This document shows positions 26,551 through 36,347 of a DNA stretch of 59,705 nt, in pieces. Position 1 is the stretch's first letter. Each line of letters starts with the position of its first letter. Under the pieces are notes generated by a model that saw only the letters and a list, made by a program, of their open reading frames with translations, was not told the DNA's origin and searched no databases. Origin of the DNA: Planctomycetota bacterium (GTDB taxonomy: Bacteria; Planctomycetota; Phycisphaerae; UBA1845); assembly GCA_029558835.1 (NCBI GenBank), contig JAKQDH010000042.1, positions 1 to 59,705 of the forward strand, given 5' to 3'. The position numbers and the translations under genes were made by a program.

Positions 26551-29394
26551 ATGATGAAACGCGGTTGGAACCTCGTCCTGTTGGCATGCTGGCTCGGATC
26601 TGCGACGGCGCACGGGGGCGATCCCCGGCCGGTGGCGGTGACCAACTCGGTGGGCATCGAGTTGGTGGCGATCCCTGCCGGGTCGTTCGTGATGGGAAGC
26701 GACCGCGGCGGCGACTGGGACGAGAGCCCGGCTCACACCGTCGCCTTCGCGCGGTCATGGCTGATGTCCGCGAGCGAGATCACTCTGGCGCAGTATCGCC
26801 AGTTCGCCCCGGGCCACGAGCTTCAGATCGACGGCAAGGCCACCGGCGTGAGCTGGCACGAAGCGGCGGCCTTCTGTCGCTGGCTCTCCGAGAAGGAAGG
26901 GAGGCATTACCGGTTGCCCACCGAAGCGGAATGGGAGTACGCCGCCCGAGCGGGAACAACCACGAAGTACTGGTCCGGCGACCAGGCCCCGGCGGCCGAG
27001 GCGCCGAATCCCTGGGGCCTGCGCGGGCTCTGTGATGGCGTGCTGGAATGGTGCCACGACTGGCACGGCCCTTACAGCCCCCAGGCGCAAACCGATCCGG
27101 TGGGTCCGGCGGAGGGCCTGACTCGCGTGGTGCGGGGCGGCAAGCCCGACAGCAACGATCGGCTGGGTGGCGAGCGAGGCCGTCAGCCCCAGGATTACCT
27201 GGCTTCTGCCAACCGCGCGGGATTGCCGCCCGCGTTCGGCGCTTCGAGCACGGCACCGCGGGAAGCACGCACCTCGACCGTGCCCGACCGCGATCTTCCG
27301 GGATTGGTCGGCGTCTTCTATGGCAATTCGGACTTCCGTCGCCCGCTGGAAGTCATTCCTCTCACACGGGCTCGGAATCGCTGGGGCAACGAACGCGGCA
27401 GCGATTGGTCCGCGCGCTGGCACGGCTTCCTCGAAGGGCCGACCACCGGCGAGGTGACGTTGGAGGTCACCGCGCGCGATGGCGTCCGATGCACCGTCGG
27501 CGAAAAGGTGGTGATCGACGCTCTGGGCACGCCCGGTGAGCACACGGGAACCCTCGCTCTCGAGAAGGGGCGCCGGGTGCCGGTGACAATCGAGTTCGCT
27601 TCTCAATCGGGAAACGCAGAACTGAATCTGGCCTGGCGCTGGGGCGACGCGCCGTTCGCACCGATCCCCGAGACGGCGTGGTCCCACCGCGAATCGCAGC
27701 GCAGCGAAGCGGAGGGCCTCCTGGTTCGGGAAGGCGGCCTCGCCACACCGGGCGCCCACGCGATTGGCTTCCGCATCGTGCAGGCGCCTTGGCCAGCGAA
27801 TGCGCCGCAGCCGGCCTGTGTTCCGTTCATTCGTCAGTGCGTGAAGCCGCCTTCCGAAGTCGTGAAGCAGGGCCCCGACCCGAGTCGGGCGCACTTTCGC
27901 AAGCGCTTCCTCCTTCCCATCCCTCCGGACAACAGTCCGGACGCGGACATCGCGGCCGTGGGGCTCCATCCGTCGTTCCGCGAGCACAACCACAGTCCCG
28001 CCCTGGAAGTCTGTCCTAATGGAGACTTGCTGCTCGTCGTCTATACCTCCTACAGCGAATACGAACCGGGCGTCAGCCTCATGGGGGCGCGGCTCCGATA
28101 TGGAGCGGACCTGTGGGACATGCCCGAGCCGATGTTCGACATTCCCGATGGGAACGACCACGCGCCGCTGCTGTGGACGGACTGGAGCGGGAGCGGGAAG
28201 CTGTTTTTATTCTGGGGATCGCCCGGCATCGAGCGGGGCGGATTCCCGTTCCAATGGACGACTTCAGCCGACAGCGGCGCCACGTGGGAGCCGATTCGCT
28301 ATCCGACGTTCTTCGGTGCCATCGGCGCCCATTCGCGCCAGCCGATCAACACCGCCTTGCGCGGATCCGACGGCGCCCTCTATGTCGCCAGCGATGCTGC
28401 GGGTGCGTCGTCGGTCCTTTGGACCAGCACCGATGACGGCGCGTCCTGGGCGGATCCGGGCGGGCGCAGCGCCGGTCGGCACACGACGTACTGCTGGCGC
28501 GGGGATGGCGCCATCCTGGGGTTTGGCGGGAAGAACTCGAACTTCGAGGGCTTCATGCCATTAGCGATCTCGCGAGACGGCGGGCGGAGCTACGAGAAGG
28601 CGAGGACGCCCTTTCCACCCCAAACCAACAATCAGCGCCCGAGCGTGCTGCGGTTGGCCAGTGGTCGTCTGTTCTTCGCCGCCGACTTCCAGGATCTGCA
28701 GGGGCGAGCGCCCGCCGAGGTCAAAGAGCGGGGCAGCTTCGTGGCGTTGTCCGAGGACGAGGGGAAAAGCTGGCGATTCAAGAAAGTGCCCGGCGCGTTG
28801 CCGCACGAGAATCCGAAGAACCTCGGCGGCGCCACGACGTTGGGTTACAGCGCGGCGCGCCAGGCCCCCAACGGGATGATCCACCTCATCACCACCATGA
28901 ACAACCCCTGCCTCCACTTCGAGTTCAACGAGGCGTGGATCCTGTCGGCCAGCGACCCCGATCCGGGCGCAAGTGACGAGGATCGGATGCGTTCCCGCGC
29001 GACGCGGGTCGCCTCCGTTTCGCCTGCCTCTGTGAAGTTCCCGGATGGGGCGGTGCGAGCGTCGTGGAGCGGCGGGGTGGGGGATGACGGCCGGTACCTG
29101 CTCGACGGCGGGGAGCACTGGTTCTATCCCAACGGCGCCAAACACTATGAAGTGACGTATCGACTCGGTCGCAAGTCCGGCACCGAAACGCTTTGGCGGG
29201 CCGACGGCACGCTCGCCTGGCAATGGGAACACCGGCCCGACGGCGTGAGCGTCTGGACGCAATTCTGGGAGAATGGCGCCAGAAAGTCCGTGTCGACGTG
29301 GCAGAACCACCAGGCGCATGGCGCAGCTCGGTGCTGGGATCGGACCGGTAAAGAGATCAGTGCCGTACAGTTCGAGCACGGCAAGCGTCGGTAA
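26551..29394 (+). CDS. Secreted FGE-like / PA14-like / sialidase-like / MORN-like fusion protein
   Basis: Start at ATG 26551 (signal peptide MKRGWNLVLLACWLGSATA); ATG 26512 is in frame upstream. About 947 aa. Residues ~30-230 are an FGE/SUMF1-type domain (IPAGSFVMGSDRGGDWDESP, YRLPTEAEWEYAARAGTT, RVVRGG), shortened at its end. Residues ~240-375 resemble PA14 (GLVGVFYGNSDF to LNLAWRWG). Residues ~440-830 form a beta-propeller with Asp-box motifs (SADSGATW, STDDGASW, SRDGGRSY, SEDEGKSW), sialidase-like. The last ~100 residues carry YwqK/MORN-type repeats (HWFYPNGAKHYEVTYRLG, LWRADGTLAWQW, FWENGARKS). Likely a cell-surface glycan-binding or hydrolysing protein; no catalytic assignment is safe. 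Confidence 0.8.
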   Translation: MMKRGWNLVLLACWLGSATAHGGDPRPVAVTNSVGIELVAIPAGSFVMGSDRGGDWDESPAHTVAFARSWLMSASEITLAQYRQFAPGHELQIDGKATGVSWHEAAAFCRWLSEKEGRHYRLPTEAEWEYAARAGTTTKYWSGDQAPAAEAPNPWGLRGLCDGVLEWCHDWHGPYSPQAQTDPVGPAEGLTRVVRGGKPDSNDRLGGERGRQPQDYLASANRAGLPPAFGASSTAPREARTSTVPDRDLPGLVGVFYGNSDFRRPLEVIPLTRARNRWGNERGSDWSARWHGFLEGPTTGEVTLEVTARDGVRCTVGEKVVIDALGTPGEHTGTLALEKGRRVPVTIEFASQSGNAELNLAWRWGDAPFAPIPETAWSHRESQRSEAEGLLVREGGLATPGAHAIGFRIVQAPWPANAPQPACVPFIRQCVKPPSEVVKQGPDPSRAHFRKRFLLPIPPDNSPDADIAAVGLHPSFREHNHSPALEVCPNGDLLLVVYTSYSEYEPGVSLMGARLRYGADLWDMPEPMFDIPDGNDHAPLLWTDWSGSGKLFLFWGSPGIERGGFPFQWTTSADSGATWEPIRYPTFFGAIGAHSRQPINTALRGSDGALYVASDAAGASSVLWTSTDDGASWADPGGRSAGRHTTYCWRGDGAILGFGGKNSNFEGFMPLAISRDGGRSYEKARTPFPPQTNNQRPSVLRLASGRLFFAADFQDLQGRAPAEVKERGSFVALSEDEGKSWRFKKVPGALPHENPKNLGGATTLGYSAARQAPNGMIHLITTMNNPCLHFEFNEAWILSASDPDPGASDEDRMRSRATRVASVSPASVKFPDGAVRASWSGGVGDDGRYLLDGGEHWFYPNGAKHYEVTYRLGRKSGTETLWRADGTLAWQWEHRPDGVSVWTQFWENGARKSVSTWQNHQAHGAARCWDRTGKEISAVQFEHGKRR

Positions 29395-29457
29395 ACGGCG
29401 TGATGAGCGGCTGCGGCTGTCCGTTCTTCAGGCGCCGGCGGATACTCTTAAGGCGCG

Positions 29458-32220
29458 TCACGGGACGCCTGCCCTCTTGCGGATCTCTTCCCCGGGCAAG
29501 GCTTCGCGCGCCAACAAGATCTCGGCCAAAGCGCCCTGAAAGACCTCCGGGCCGCTGTAGTTGGGGTTACAACCGATGCCCACATGGGTCGGCCCCGGCT
29601 GGTAACTCGGCGGCACCGAGGCCCGGCCGACCGGCTTGCCGTCGACGTACATCGTCAGTTCCGTGTGCTTCTTGACCACGGCCACGTGATACCACTTGCC
29701 GTTCTCGATGCGTCCGCCGGACAACCGGCATCCGCCGCCCGGTTGCTCGATGGCTACCACCAGTTCCATGTCCTGAATCGAGACTCGCAGCGGATCGTTG
29801 ACCGGCGCGCACCAGGCGGAGACGATCTGGTGCCAGCGGCGGCCATCCACCGCCAAACCTTGCGGGCAGAACCAAGCCGCGAAGGTGTACGTCCGCAAGG
29901 GGAATTGCGGTGCGTCGTAGACAAGCTTTGTGGACTTGCCGTTGAAGGCCAGCGCGCCGGCCGCCGCCCCGTGGCGACCGGCCGTTGGGGCCAGATCGAT
30001 GCTGGTCAGCAGCCGCCCCTCCTGCGGCTCCGGCGCGCCCGCCAACGCCGCTCGGACCACGACGCCATGCAGACTGGTCGGAACGCTGGCGTCCAGGGCA
30101 AACGACAGCGGGCTGTTGACTGCGGTAGCCCGGCGGTCGCCGTGCCGCGATTCGACCTGCCAAAAGTACTTCCCGCCCGAATCCGACGGCGCCGTCCAAC
30201 GGAATTCCGGTTCTTGCAGTTGGCTCTTGTCAAGCAGCACCTTGGTGAACTTCGCGTCGGTTGCGATCCGCAGATCGTAGACCGAGCCGGGCTCGGCCGG
30301 GTCCCAGGCCAGGAAGACTTCCTCGACCGGCAACACGGCGTTGGCCTCGGGCTGTTTCAGATGGAACGGCGCCAGCGGTGCGTTGCGCACGGGCAGCCAC
30401 GAGCGGTACAAGGTGCCGTAAGCGCCGGCGGAGCCGAAATCGCACAGCACCACGCGCTGCCCGTCGGCCACCGGCGTCCGGACGGCCACGATGGGGCCGA
30501 ACCGCAGGTCTTTCAGCAGTGGATCGTCGGCCGCCAGCAGCGTCAGGGACAGCGCGGCCAGATCCAACTCCGGCAGGTCGGCCGGGTCCATGACGTTGTA
30601 CTTCTGGTCGAACGTCAGCAGGATCGGGCCGCGGAGCAGCGACGTGTGGAAGCGAACGTGTTGGTCGCCGCGCAAGGCCCGCAACCGGAAGTCGAGTTCC
30701 AGGGCGATCCGGTCGCCCGGGTTCCAGGTGCGGTCGAGCGTCAGATAGCTGCCGGCGTTCACAGCCCCGGCCGGGACGCCGTTCACCGCGACCTTGGTCT
30801 CCCCGGACCACTCCGGGATTCGGACCCGCAGCGGCAGGGCCGCCGCATGCGGTGGGCGCACCTCGATGTTCACGGTTCCGTTTCGCGGATAGTCGGTCGT
30901 CTGGATGAACGTCCAGGTCGAGCCGCCCGCCAGCGTGACGTCGGTCTTGCCCGGTCCGTAGTAATTGAGGTAGAGGCCGTCCTTGCCATCGAGCACCGCC
31001 CACTGGCCGATCAGGCCCAGGCCGTTGGGGCCGTTGACGCTGCAGCAGTTCAGTTCGGGCGTGCCGGGCCGCGCCTGGAAGACGATGCTCTGGGCTGAGG
31101 CCAACCGCTTGCCGTCCATGGGGGTATCGTAGGTGCACCACCGGCCGCTGGGATGTTCGTGTCCCAGGGCCGCATTCCAGGTCGCATGCTCCAACGCGTC
31201 GGCGATCCGGCTGTCGCCGGTCAACCGCAGCGCCTCGACCGACAATGCCATCCACGCCACGGTGCAGCAGGTTTCGATCGCCCCGGGCTGGAACGGGTTG
31301 CCAACGGCTTGTTCGTGCGTGCTGAAGCTGCCCGAGTTGTGCACATCGGTGCGGTAGATGCTGCGCCACCAATGGACCAGCGCCTGCCGATAGCTGTCGT
31401 CGCCCGAGATACGGAACAGCTCGGCCAGGCCGATCATCGGGTGCAGGCTTTCCCAGCGCGGTTTGGGGGTCTGGTAGAATTCCAGGCCGCGCGACGCCAT
31501 CCGGTGGTAGTCGCCCGCGGGCGGCTTTTGCCAGTCCTGTTCAATCTCGCGCGCCAGCCGCAGGTAGGTGTCCTTCTTGGTCTGGCGATAGAGCAGGCCG
31601 AGGGCATGAATCACCGCCATGTTCATCTCGTGCGAGCCGGCGTCATGCACGCGCTTGCCGGTGTCGAGGAAGGTCGCGCACATCAGGTCTGCTGCGCGGC
31701 ACGCAGCCTGCAACGCGTCGGTATCCCCCGTGTCCTGATGCCACAGGACCATGGCCAGCATGCAGTGGTAGTGTCCCCATAGATCCCAGCGGTCGAGCAG
31801 GCGTTTGTCCGGGAACGGGCCAAGGTAGCCGTCAGCGGCCTGCGTCCGGATCAGGTCCCGCATCACCCGCGCGGTCACCCCGCGGAGTCCCTTGTCGTCC
31901 GACAGTCGGCAGAACAGGACGCAGGACGTCAGGTACTTGCCCACGAACTCGCCCGCCCACGGGACAGGATCTTCGTAGGGTGGTTTCCGATCGCGCAGGC
32001 GCATCATTTCGAGCATGCCCGGGTTCGCATCCGGAGCCGGGATCAGCCAGTTGCGGATGATGCCGTCTAACCGCTTGCCCATCGCGCCTTCCAGGGTCAT
32101 ATGAAGTCGCGGGACCGCCAGATCGAGCGCAGGCTGCGCGGCGAAGGCGGGTGGCGCAACCCCGGCGGCAAGAAGGAATGTGGCGGCCATCGCTATGCCG
32201 CAATGCTGGGCTGTTGTCAT
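29458..32220 (-). CDS. Secreted GH127-like (DUF1680) glycosidase with C-terminal LamG domain
   Basis: 920 aa with a signal peptide (IAMAATFLLAAGVAPPAFA). Residues ~35-650 match the beta-L-arabinofuranosidase (GH127/DUF1680) family. The zinc/cysteine site is intact: E316-T-C318 and C392-C393 correspond to the Glu, Cys and Cys-Cys that bind zinc and provide the thiolate nucleophile in the HypBA1 enzyme. An FnIII-like segment (VFLAWDPAEPGSVYDLRIA) and a C-terminal LamG/concanavalin domain (LAFNGKSTKLVYDAPQFP; WYHVAVVKKHTELTMYVDGK) follow. Substrates in the family include beta-L-arabinofuranosides and, for one Bacteroides member, aceric acid of rhamnogalacturonan II. Convergent with the preceding fusion gene. 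Confidence 0.88.
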   Translation of the reverse strand: MTTAQHCGIAMAATFLLAAGVAPPAFAAQPALDLAVPRLHMTLEGAMGKRLDGIIRNWLIPAPDANPGMLEMMRLRDRKPPYEDPVPWAGEFVGKYLTSCVLFCRLSDDKGLRGVTARVMRDLIRTQAADGYLGPFPDKRLLDRWDLWGHYHCMLAMVLWHQDTGDTDALQAACRAADLMCATFLDTGKRVHDAGSHEMNMAVIHALGLLYRQTKKDTYLRLAREIEQDWQKPPAGDYHRMASRGLEFYQTPKPRWESLHPMIGLAELFRISGDDSYRQALVHWWRSIYRTDVHNSGSFSTHEQAVGNPFQPGAIETCCTVAWMALSVEALRLTGDSRIADALEHATWNAALGHEHPSGRWCTYDTPMDGKRLASAQSIVFQARPGTPELNCCSVNGPNGLGLIGQWAVLDGKDGLYLNYYGPGKTDVTLAGGSTWTFIQTTDYPRNGTVNIEVRPPHAAALPLRVRIPEWSGETKVAVNGVPAGAVNAGSYLTLDRTWNPGDRIALELDFRLRALRGDQHVRFHTSLLRGPILLTFDQKYNVMDPADLPELDLAALSLTLLAADDPLLKDLRFGPIVAVRTPVADGQRVVLCDFGSAGAYGTLYRSWLPVRNAPLAPFHLKQPEANAVLPVEEVFLAWDPAEPGSVYDLRIATDAKFTKVLLDKSQLQEPEFRWTAPSDSGGKYFWQVESRHGDRRATAVNSPLSFALDASVPTSLHGVVVRAALAGAPEPQEGRLLTSIDLAPTAGRHGAAAGALAFNGKSTKLVYDAPQFPLRTYTFAAWFCPQGLAVDGRRWHQIVSAWCAPVNDPLRVSIQDMELVVAIEQPGGGCRLSGGRIENGKWYHVAVVKKHTELTMYVDGKPVGRASVPPSYQPGPTHVGIGCNPNYSGPEVFQGALAEILLAREALPGEEIRKRAGVP

Positions 32221-32775
32221 CGGATGCCCATGGTCTCAACCGGGGGTGATCGTTTTCGCCGACGCATCATAGCGCTGCCGTTGTCCGGTCCGGAGCGCCT
32301 CAGCCGCCATGATGGTGGCCACCGCGTGCTGATGCCCGTATCCGGTCATTGGCGGCAGGAGCGCCCCGCAGGATCTGCGGCATGCTCAGGCCGGCGGTGA
32401 CCGCGACAGCGGCCGTCTTGAGACCATCCCCGCGGGGGGTGAGTGCGGAAGGCAACGGTGTGGTCTTCATGCCCGGAGCATGCGTCCTTTGGCGACAGGA
32501 TCAATGCGTTTTCCGTTGTTGCCGTGCGGCGCCGCGCAGCAAGCGGCACCGCTTTCGAGTGTCCATTGTGAGGACCCCGCCCTGGCAAAAATGGCTTGCG
32601 ACCCCGCGCGATGAGAGTCGCATCGCGACAACGGGCGCGAGAACTCGATTGCACCGTAGCAATCAAGTCAAATGGGGAATCCACGATGAAAACTGCGCGC
32701 CCAGTTATGAGGACGATCACGCCCATGAAACGAGATTCTTCCTGCCTCCTTTCGCGGATCCGGTGGTACCACCCT
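32221..32775. other. Non-coding stretch, no gene supported
   Basis: Upstream region of the GH127-like gene. Short frames exist on both strands, but none has a recognisable domain, signal peptide or ribosome-binding site. It probably holds the GH127 promoter plus decayed sequence. Confidence 0.5.
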
Positions 32776-33135
32776 TTACGGAGGCACGCTGAGTGTTTTT
32801 GCACAGACCCTTAATGCGTCCTGCGCACCGCCTTTGAGAACGTACAGCCGACCGCGCACGGTAACACTCTGGCCCGGCTCAATTCGGCCAAACCAGGGGA
32901 AGAGGTGAAAATAGGCCCAGGAATAGCTCCACATGTAGCCCGCCTGGTTGAAGGGCATCGCCGAAACGCGGCAGGCAACAACGGGAATCGGCTGCCCGTT
33001 CACGGCCACCTCGTAATGTTCGCTCCATGTCTCCGACCACGCCGGACTTGCGATGCATCGCGCCAGGAGAAGCCAGGCGGGCGCAAGCCGTCGTTGCAAG
33101 CGGGTGCTTCGAGTGCGTTCAGGGGGCGTCTTCAT
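32776..33135 (-). pseudogene. Short chimeric remnant of secreted carbohydrate-related genes
   Basis: 119 aa from ATG 33135: a signal-like N-terminus (RLAPAWLLLARCIASPAWS), then HYEVAVNGQPIPVVACRVSA and MPFNQ, which resembles the N-terminal beta-sandwich of large secreted beta-helix glycosidases. After NQ the sequence switches to a piece that looks like the end of a different protein (FHLFPWFGRIEPGQSVTVRG). The expected several hundred residues between are missing, so I read it as a deletion chimera. It could still be expressed. The family assignments of both halves are from memory of similar proteins and uncertain. Confidence 0.45.
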
Positions 33136-33172
33136 AGGCGACACGTTTTCAGCAGGATCAGGGGACCGAGGG

Positions 33173-33292
33173 TCATGGTTGAAGCCCTTTCGCAGGCGGT
33201 CCCCACACCAACGTCACATCCTTAAACACGTCATCAGTGCGGGCATATTCGCCATCGAGCACCACGGGAACGTCGCACGTTCTCAACTCACC
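33173..33292 (-). pseudogene. 3' remnant of an unidentified secreted-protein gene
   Basis: The minus frame ending at 33173 reads CDVPVVLDGEYARTDDVFKD, then VTLVWGPPAKGLQP and a stop; composition and style are protein-like, unlike the low-quality sequence upstream in the same frame, which is a shadow of the plus-strand gene. No family recognised. Confidence 0.3.
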
Positions 33293-33390
33293 ACTTTTGC
33301 ACACCGCGGAGCCGGAGTCGGCAGAAGAAGCACGAATGCAGGCTGACACGCAAAACCGTGCCCACCTGGGAACGGGGGTGTTCGATTGGC

Positions 33391-33422
33391 AAAATGTACA
33401 AGGGATTTGGCGTTTTTGACAT
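33391..33422 (-). promoter_or_regulatory. Operator-like motif, site C (upstream of the three-module gene)
   Basis: On the minus strand: ATGTCAAAAACGCCAAAT, then CCCTTGTACATTTT. It aligns base for base with sites A and B. It lies 162 bases upstream of ATG 33585 and, as at the other sites, reads opposite to the gene. Confidence 0.55.
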
Positions 33423-33584
33423 GGATCGCGCGATGCCATCGGCCCAGAGTCGGTTCCGCGTTTCGTTGCGTGCGCAGAAGCCAGGCACAGGAGCTTGCGG
33501 TCTGGGCGGCAACCCCGTCCGGACGGCGCGGCCCGCAACACGCGACGGAACGTCCGAAAGACGAAACAACCTGCACTTGCGCCC

Positions 33585-36347
33585 ATGAAACGGACACTGC
33601 AACACACCTTCGCTTCGCTGGGGTTGATCCTGGGGCTGGGTCTGCCCCTGGCGGTCGCGCAGAACCTAATCGTCGTCGAGGAGAACTTCGCCGGCGGCCT
33701 GGGTCGATTCGACGGATCCTCCAACATGCCCGGTGGCGGCAACGATCTGGCGTGGGCTGCCTTCGACATGGCGGGAGGCCAAAGCGGTGAACTGGCCGGC
33801 ACCCTGGCCCGCAACACCACCGCCAACGCGTCGTACATCGGCGATGTTACACTCAACGGCTTGGTGAGTTTGGGGGAGAGCTTGGTTCTTCGCGGCAAGT
33901 TCCTGGTCTCGAACTTCAACTTCGACGGGTATTTCCTGATCGGGTACGTGAACACGGCCGATCTGAGCCAGTTCCTGGGAGTGCGCGTCTCGGAGCCGGG
34001 CGGTGCCTTCGCCCCGAGCTTCCGAGGCGAAGCCGTAGCGGCAGGCGGCACCGCGCCGATATTCGGCATTCCTCAGGATACGTCCGTGGCCTTTGACCTG
34101 ACTTGGGACCCCGTCGCAGGACGTCTGACGGGGCAGATCGGCGAACAGGCGATCGACTTGCTGCGCGGCCCGGCGACGACGAAGTTCGACGCGTTCGTCG
34201 TGGGGACCTGGGGTGTCGGCAGTTCGAATCCGGACCAGCAGCTGCAGATCTATCTCGACGATCTCGCGTACAGCATGTGGGACGCGCCGCCTCCAGTCTC
34301 GGTGAAGATCACGACGCCGGTGAGCGGGCGCACAGTCGCTTCCGGCAGTTCGCTGGCCATTGCCGCCGAGGCTTCTGCCGGCATCGGAGCGGTCGCGAAG
34401 GTCGAGTTCTTCGCCCGGGAAACCGCCACGGGCACGGAATCGAGTTTGGGTGTGGACACCAGCGCGCCCTACCAAGTCACTTGGGTCAGCGTTCCGGTGG
34501 GCAGCTACGAGTTGCGCGCTGTCGCCACGGGCAGCCTCGGCCAAACCGCAACCTCGGACACGGTCCTCGTCACCGCCGTCGTCGTCCTGCCGACCGTCAC
34601 CGTGACGGAGACGTTTACGGATGGCCTGGCGTGGTGGCCGCTGCAGGTGAACAACGGGCAGAACGGCAGCAGCCTCGCTCCCGCGGACACGACGGAGGCC
34701 GGGGGCACCGCGCCGGAACTGGCCGGGACCATCGCCCGCAGCTCCGACGCCGATCCGTTTTATGTTGGCGAGCGCGTCCAGGGGGCGGTGCTCTATCCTG
34801 GCGCGCAGGACCTTGCCCTCAAGGGGCGGTTCCTACTGCACGACCTCGGGTTTGACGGACGCTGGTTCATCGGTTACGTCAACACGTCAAACCTGGGTTC
34901 CCGGCTCGGCATCGAATTCACCGAGCCGGGCGGCGGACTTGCTGGGTTCCGGGCAAATGTGGTTGCTCCCAACGGCGGATCCCCAATCGTCGAGTGCTTG
35001 CCCGAGACGCCGATCGAATTCGACCTGCAGTGGTCCGCCGCAACCGGCACCCTCACCGGCAAGCTCGCGGGCCAGGATGTTCAGTTCCAGGCCGCTGTCG
35101 GGGGCGCCGGCTTGGACGCGTTCGTCGTGGGAGCCTGGGGCGTCGGCAGTTCGAATCCGGCGCAGCAGGTCGAGTTGCACCTTGACGACGTCAGCTACAC
35201 GTTCCCGGCGCGTCCGGCGATCGGAATATGGATGGCCGCACCCGCCTCCGGCACTCGCCTCTTCGAGGGAGAAGATGTCACCCTGACCGCTTCGGCCGCA
35301 GCCCAGTCAGGCGCCATCCAGAAAGTCGCGTTCTACGCCCGGAATCTGGCCACCGGCGTCGACACTAAGATCGATGAGGTGACCTCGGCGCCGTACACGA
35401 TGGTCTGGACGAAGCCGCCGGGCGGCACGTACGATCTGACGGCCCAAGCCTTGACCGACACAGGCGCGTCGGCGACGTCGCCCGCCGTTCTCCTGACGGT
35501 GATCCGGCCGGGCGAACCCGTGACGGTCACCGAGAACTTCGACGCCGAAGCGGGCAGGTTCGACCTCGCGCTCAACAACCGCGCCAGTGGCAACGACTTT
35601 GGCCATGTCACATCGAATCAGGCCGGCGGCAACTCCGGCGAGATCGGCGGGGTCTTTGCGCGCACGGGCATCGGCCAGCCGGCCTACGTGGGAGATGGCA
35701 TCCTGGGCGGGGCCATTTACCCCGCCCACCATAACCTCGTTCTGAAAGGCCAGTTGCGTTTGCGCGACATCAACTTCAACGGAAGTCTCTTCATCGGCTA
35801 CGTCAACACCCAGAATCTCGGCCAACGCTTCGGCATCGCGATCGAAGAACCCGGCGGGGGGATCGAACCCGCCTTCCGGGGGTGGGTGCAGGGGCCGGGA
35901 GTGACAACTCCCATGCTCGTCTTGCCGGACGACACCGTCCTGATGTTCGATTTCGAGTGGAACGCGACCGCCAAGCTCATGACGGGCCTCGTGGCGGAAC
36001 AACCCGTCGAGTTCACCGCCGAGCCCGGTCTGGTTGGCTACGACGCTCTCATCGTGGGCACCTTCTCCAGCGACGGCACCCCGACGATCCAGGCGGAGTT
36101 GTTCGTCGATAACCTAACATACACCGTGCTCAAGGTCACCCAGCCGCCCACATTGCAGATCGGCATCGCCGGCAACAGGGTGGTCCTGGGCTGGACCGGA
36201 GCGGGATTCAAACTCGAGGAACGTGCAGGGTTCGGACCAGGAACGGCTTGGAGCAGCTCGAACGCCGAGGTGATCCAGGCCGGCGACCGATTCTCTGCCA
36301 GCATTGCACCCGTATCTCAGGCGGCATTCTATCGGCTCACCGAGTAA
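33585..36347 (+). CDS. Secreted protein with three repeated beta modules and Ig-like spacers
   Basis: Start at ATG 33585 gives the signal peptide TFASLGLILGLGLPLAVAQ; the open frame to 33495 has no better start. 920 aa. Three ~200-residue modules repeat, each with the pattern E-x-F near its start, LAGT(L/I)AR, LKG-like, F-x-GxxFIGYVNT, EPGG, then FD-x-x-W and a final LDD/VDNL strand: about residues 25-225, 335-545 and 645-850. Ig-like spacers (VKITTPVSGRTVASGSSLAI; IWMAAPASGTRLFEGEDVTL) with KVEFFAR/KVAFYAR separate them. The C-terminus (LQIGIAGNRVVLGWTGAGF to FYRLTE) is a short beta module common on large verrucomicrobial exoproteins. Function unknown; LamG-like glycan binding is plausible. 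Confidence 0.75.
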   Translation: MKRTLQHTFASLGLILGLGLPLAVAQNLIVVEENFAGGLGRFDGSSNMPGGGNDLAWAAFDMAGGQSGELAGTLARNTTANASYIGDVTLNGLVSLGESLVLRGKFLVSNFNFDGYFLIGYVNTADLSQFLGVRVSEPGGAFAPSFRGEAVAAGGTAPIFGIPQDTSVAFDLTWDPVAGRLTGQIGEQAIDLLRGPATTKFDAFVVGTWGVGSSNPDQQLQIYLDDLAYSMWDAPPPVSVKITTPVSGRTVASGSSLAIAAEASAGIGAVAKVEFFARETATGTESSLGVDTSAPYQVTWVSVPVGSYELRAVATGSLGQTATSDTVLVTAVVVLPTVTVTETFTDGLAWWPLQVNNGQNGSSLAPADTTEAGGTAPELAGTIARSSDADPFYVGERVQGAVLYPGAQDLALKGRFLLHDLGFDGRWFIGYVNTSNLGSRLGIEFTEPGGGLAGFRANVVAPNGGSPIVECLPETPIEFDLQWSAATGTLTGKLAGQDVQFQAAVGGAGLDAFVVGAWGVGSSNPAQQVELHLDDVSYTFPARPAIGIWMAAPASGTRLFEGEDVTLTASAAAQSGAIQKVAFYARNLATGVDTKIDEVTSAPYTMVWTKPPGGTYDLTAQALTDTGASATSPAVLLTVIRPGEPVTVTENFDAEAGRFDLALNNRASGNDFGHVTSNQAGGNSGEIGGVFARTGIGQPAYVGDGILGGAIYPAHHNLVLKGQLRLRDINFNGSLFIGYVNTQNLGQRFGIAIEEPGGGIEPAFRGWVQGPGVTTPMLVLPDDTVLMFDFEWNATAKLMTGLVAEQPVEFTAEPGLVGYDALIVGTFSSDGTPTIQAELFVDNLTYTVLKVTQPPTLQIGIAGNRVVLGWTGAGFKLEERAGFGPGTAWSSSNAEVIQAGDRFSASIAPVSQAAFYRLTE

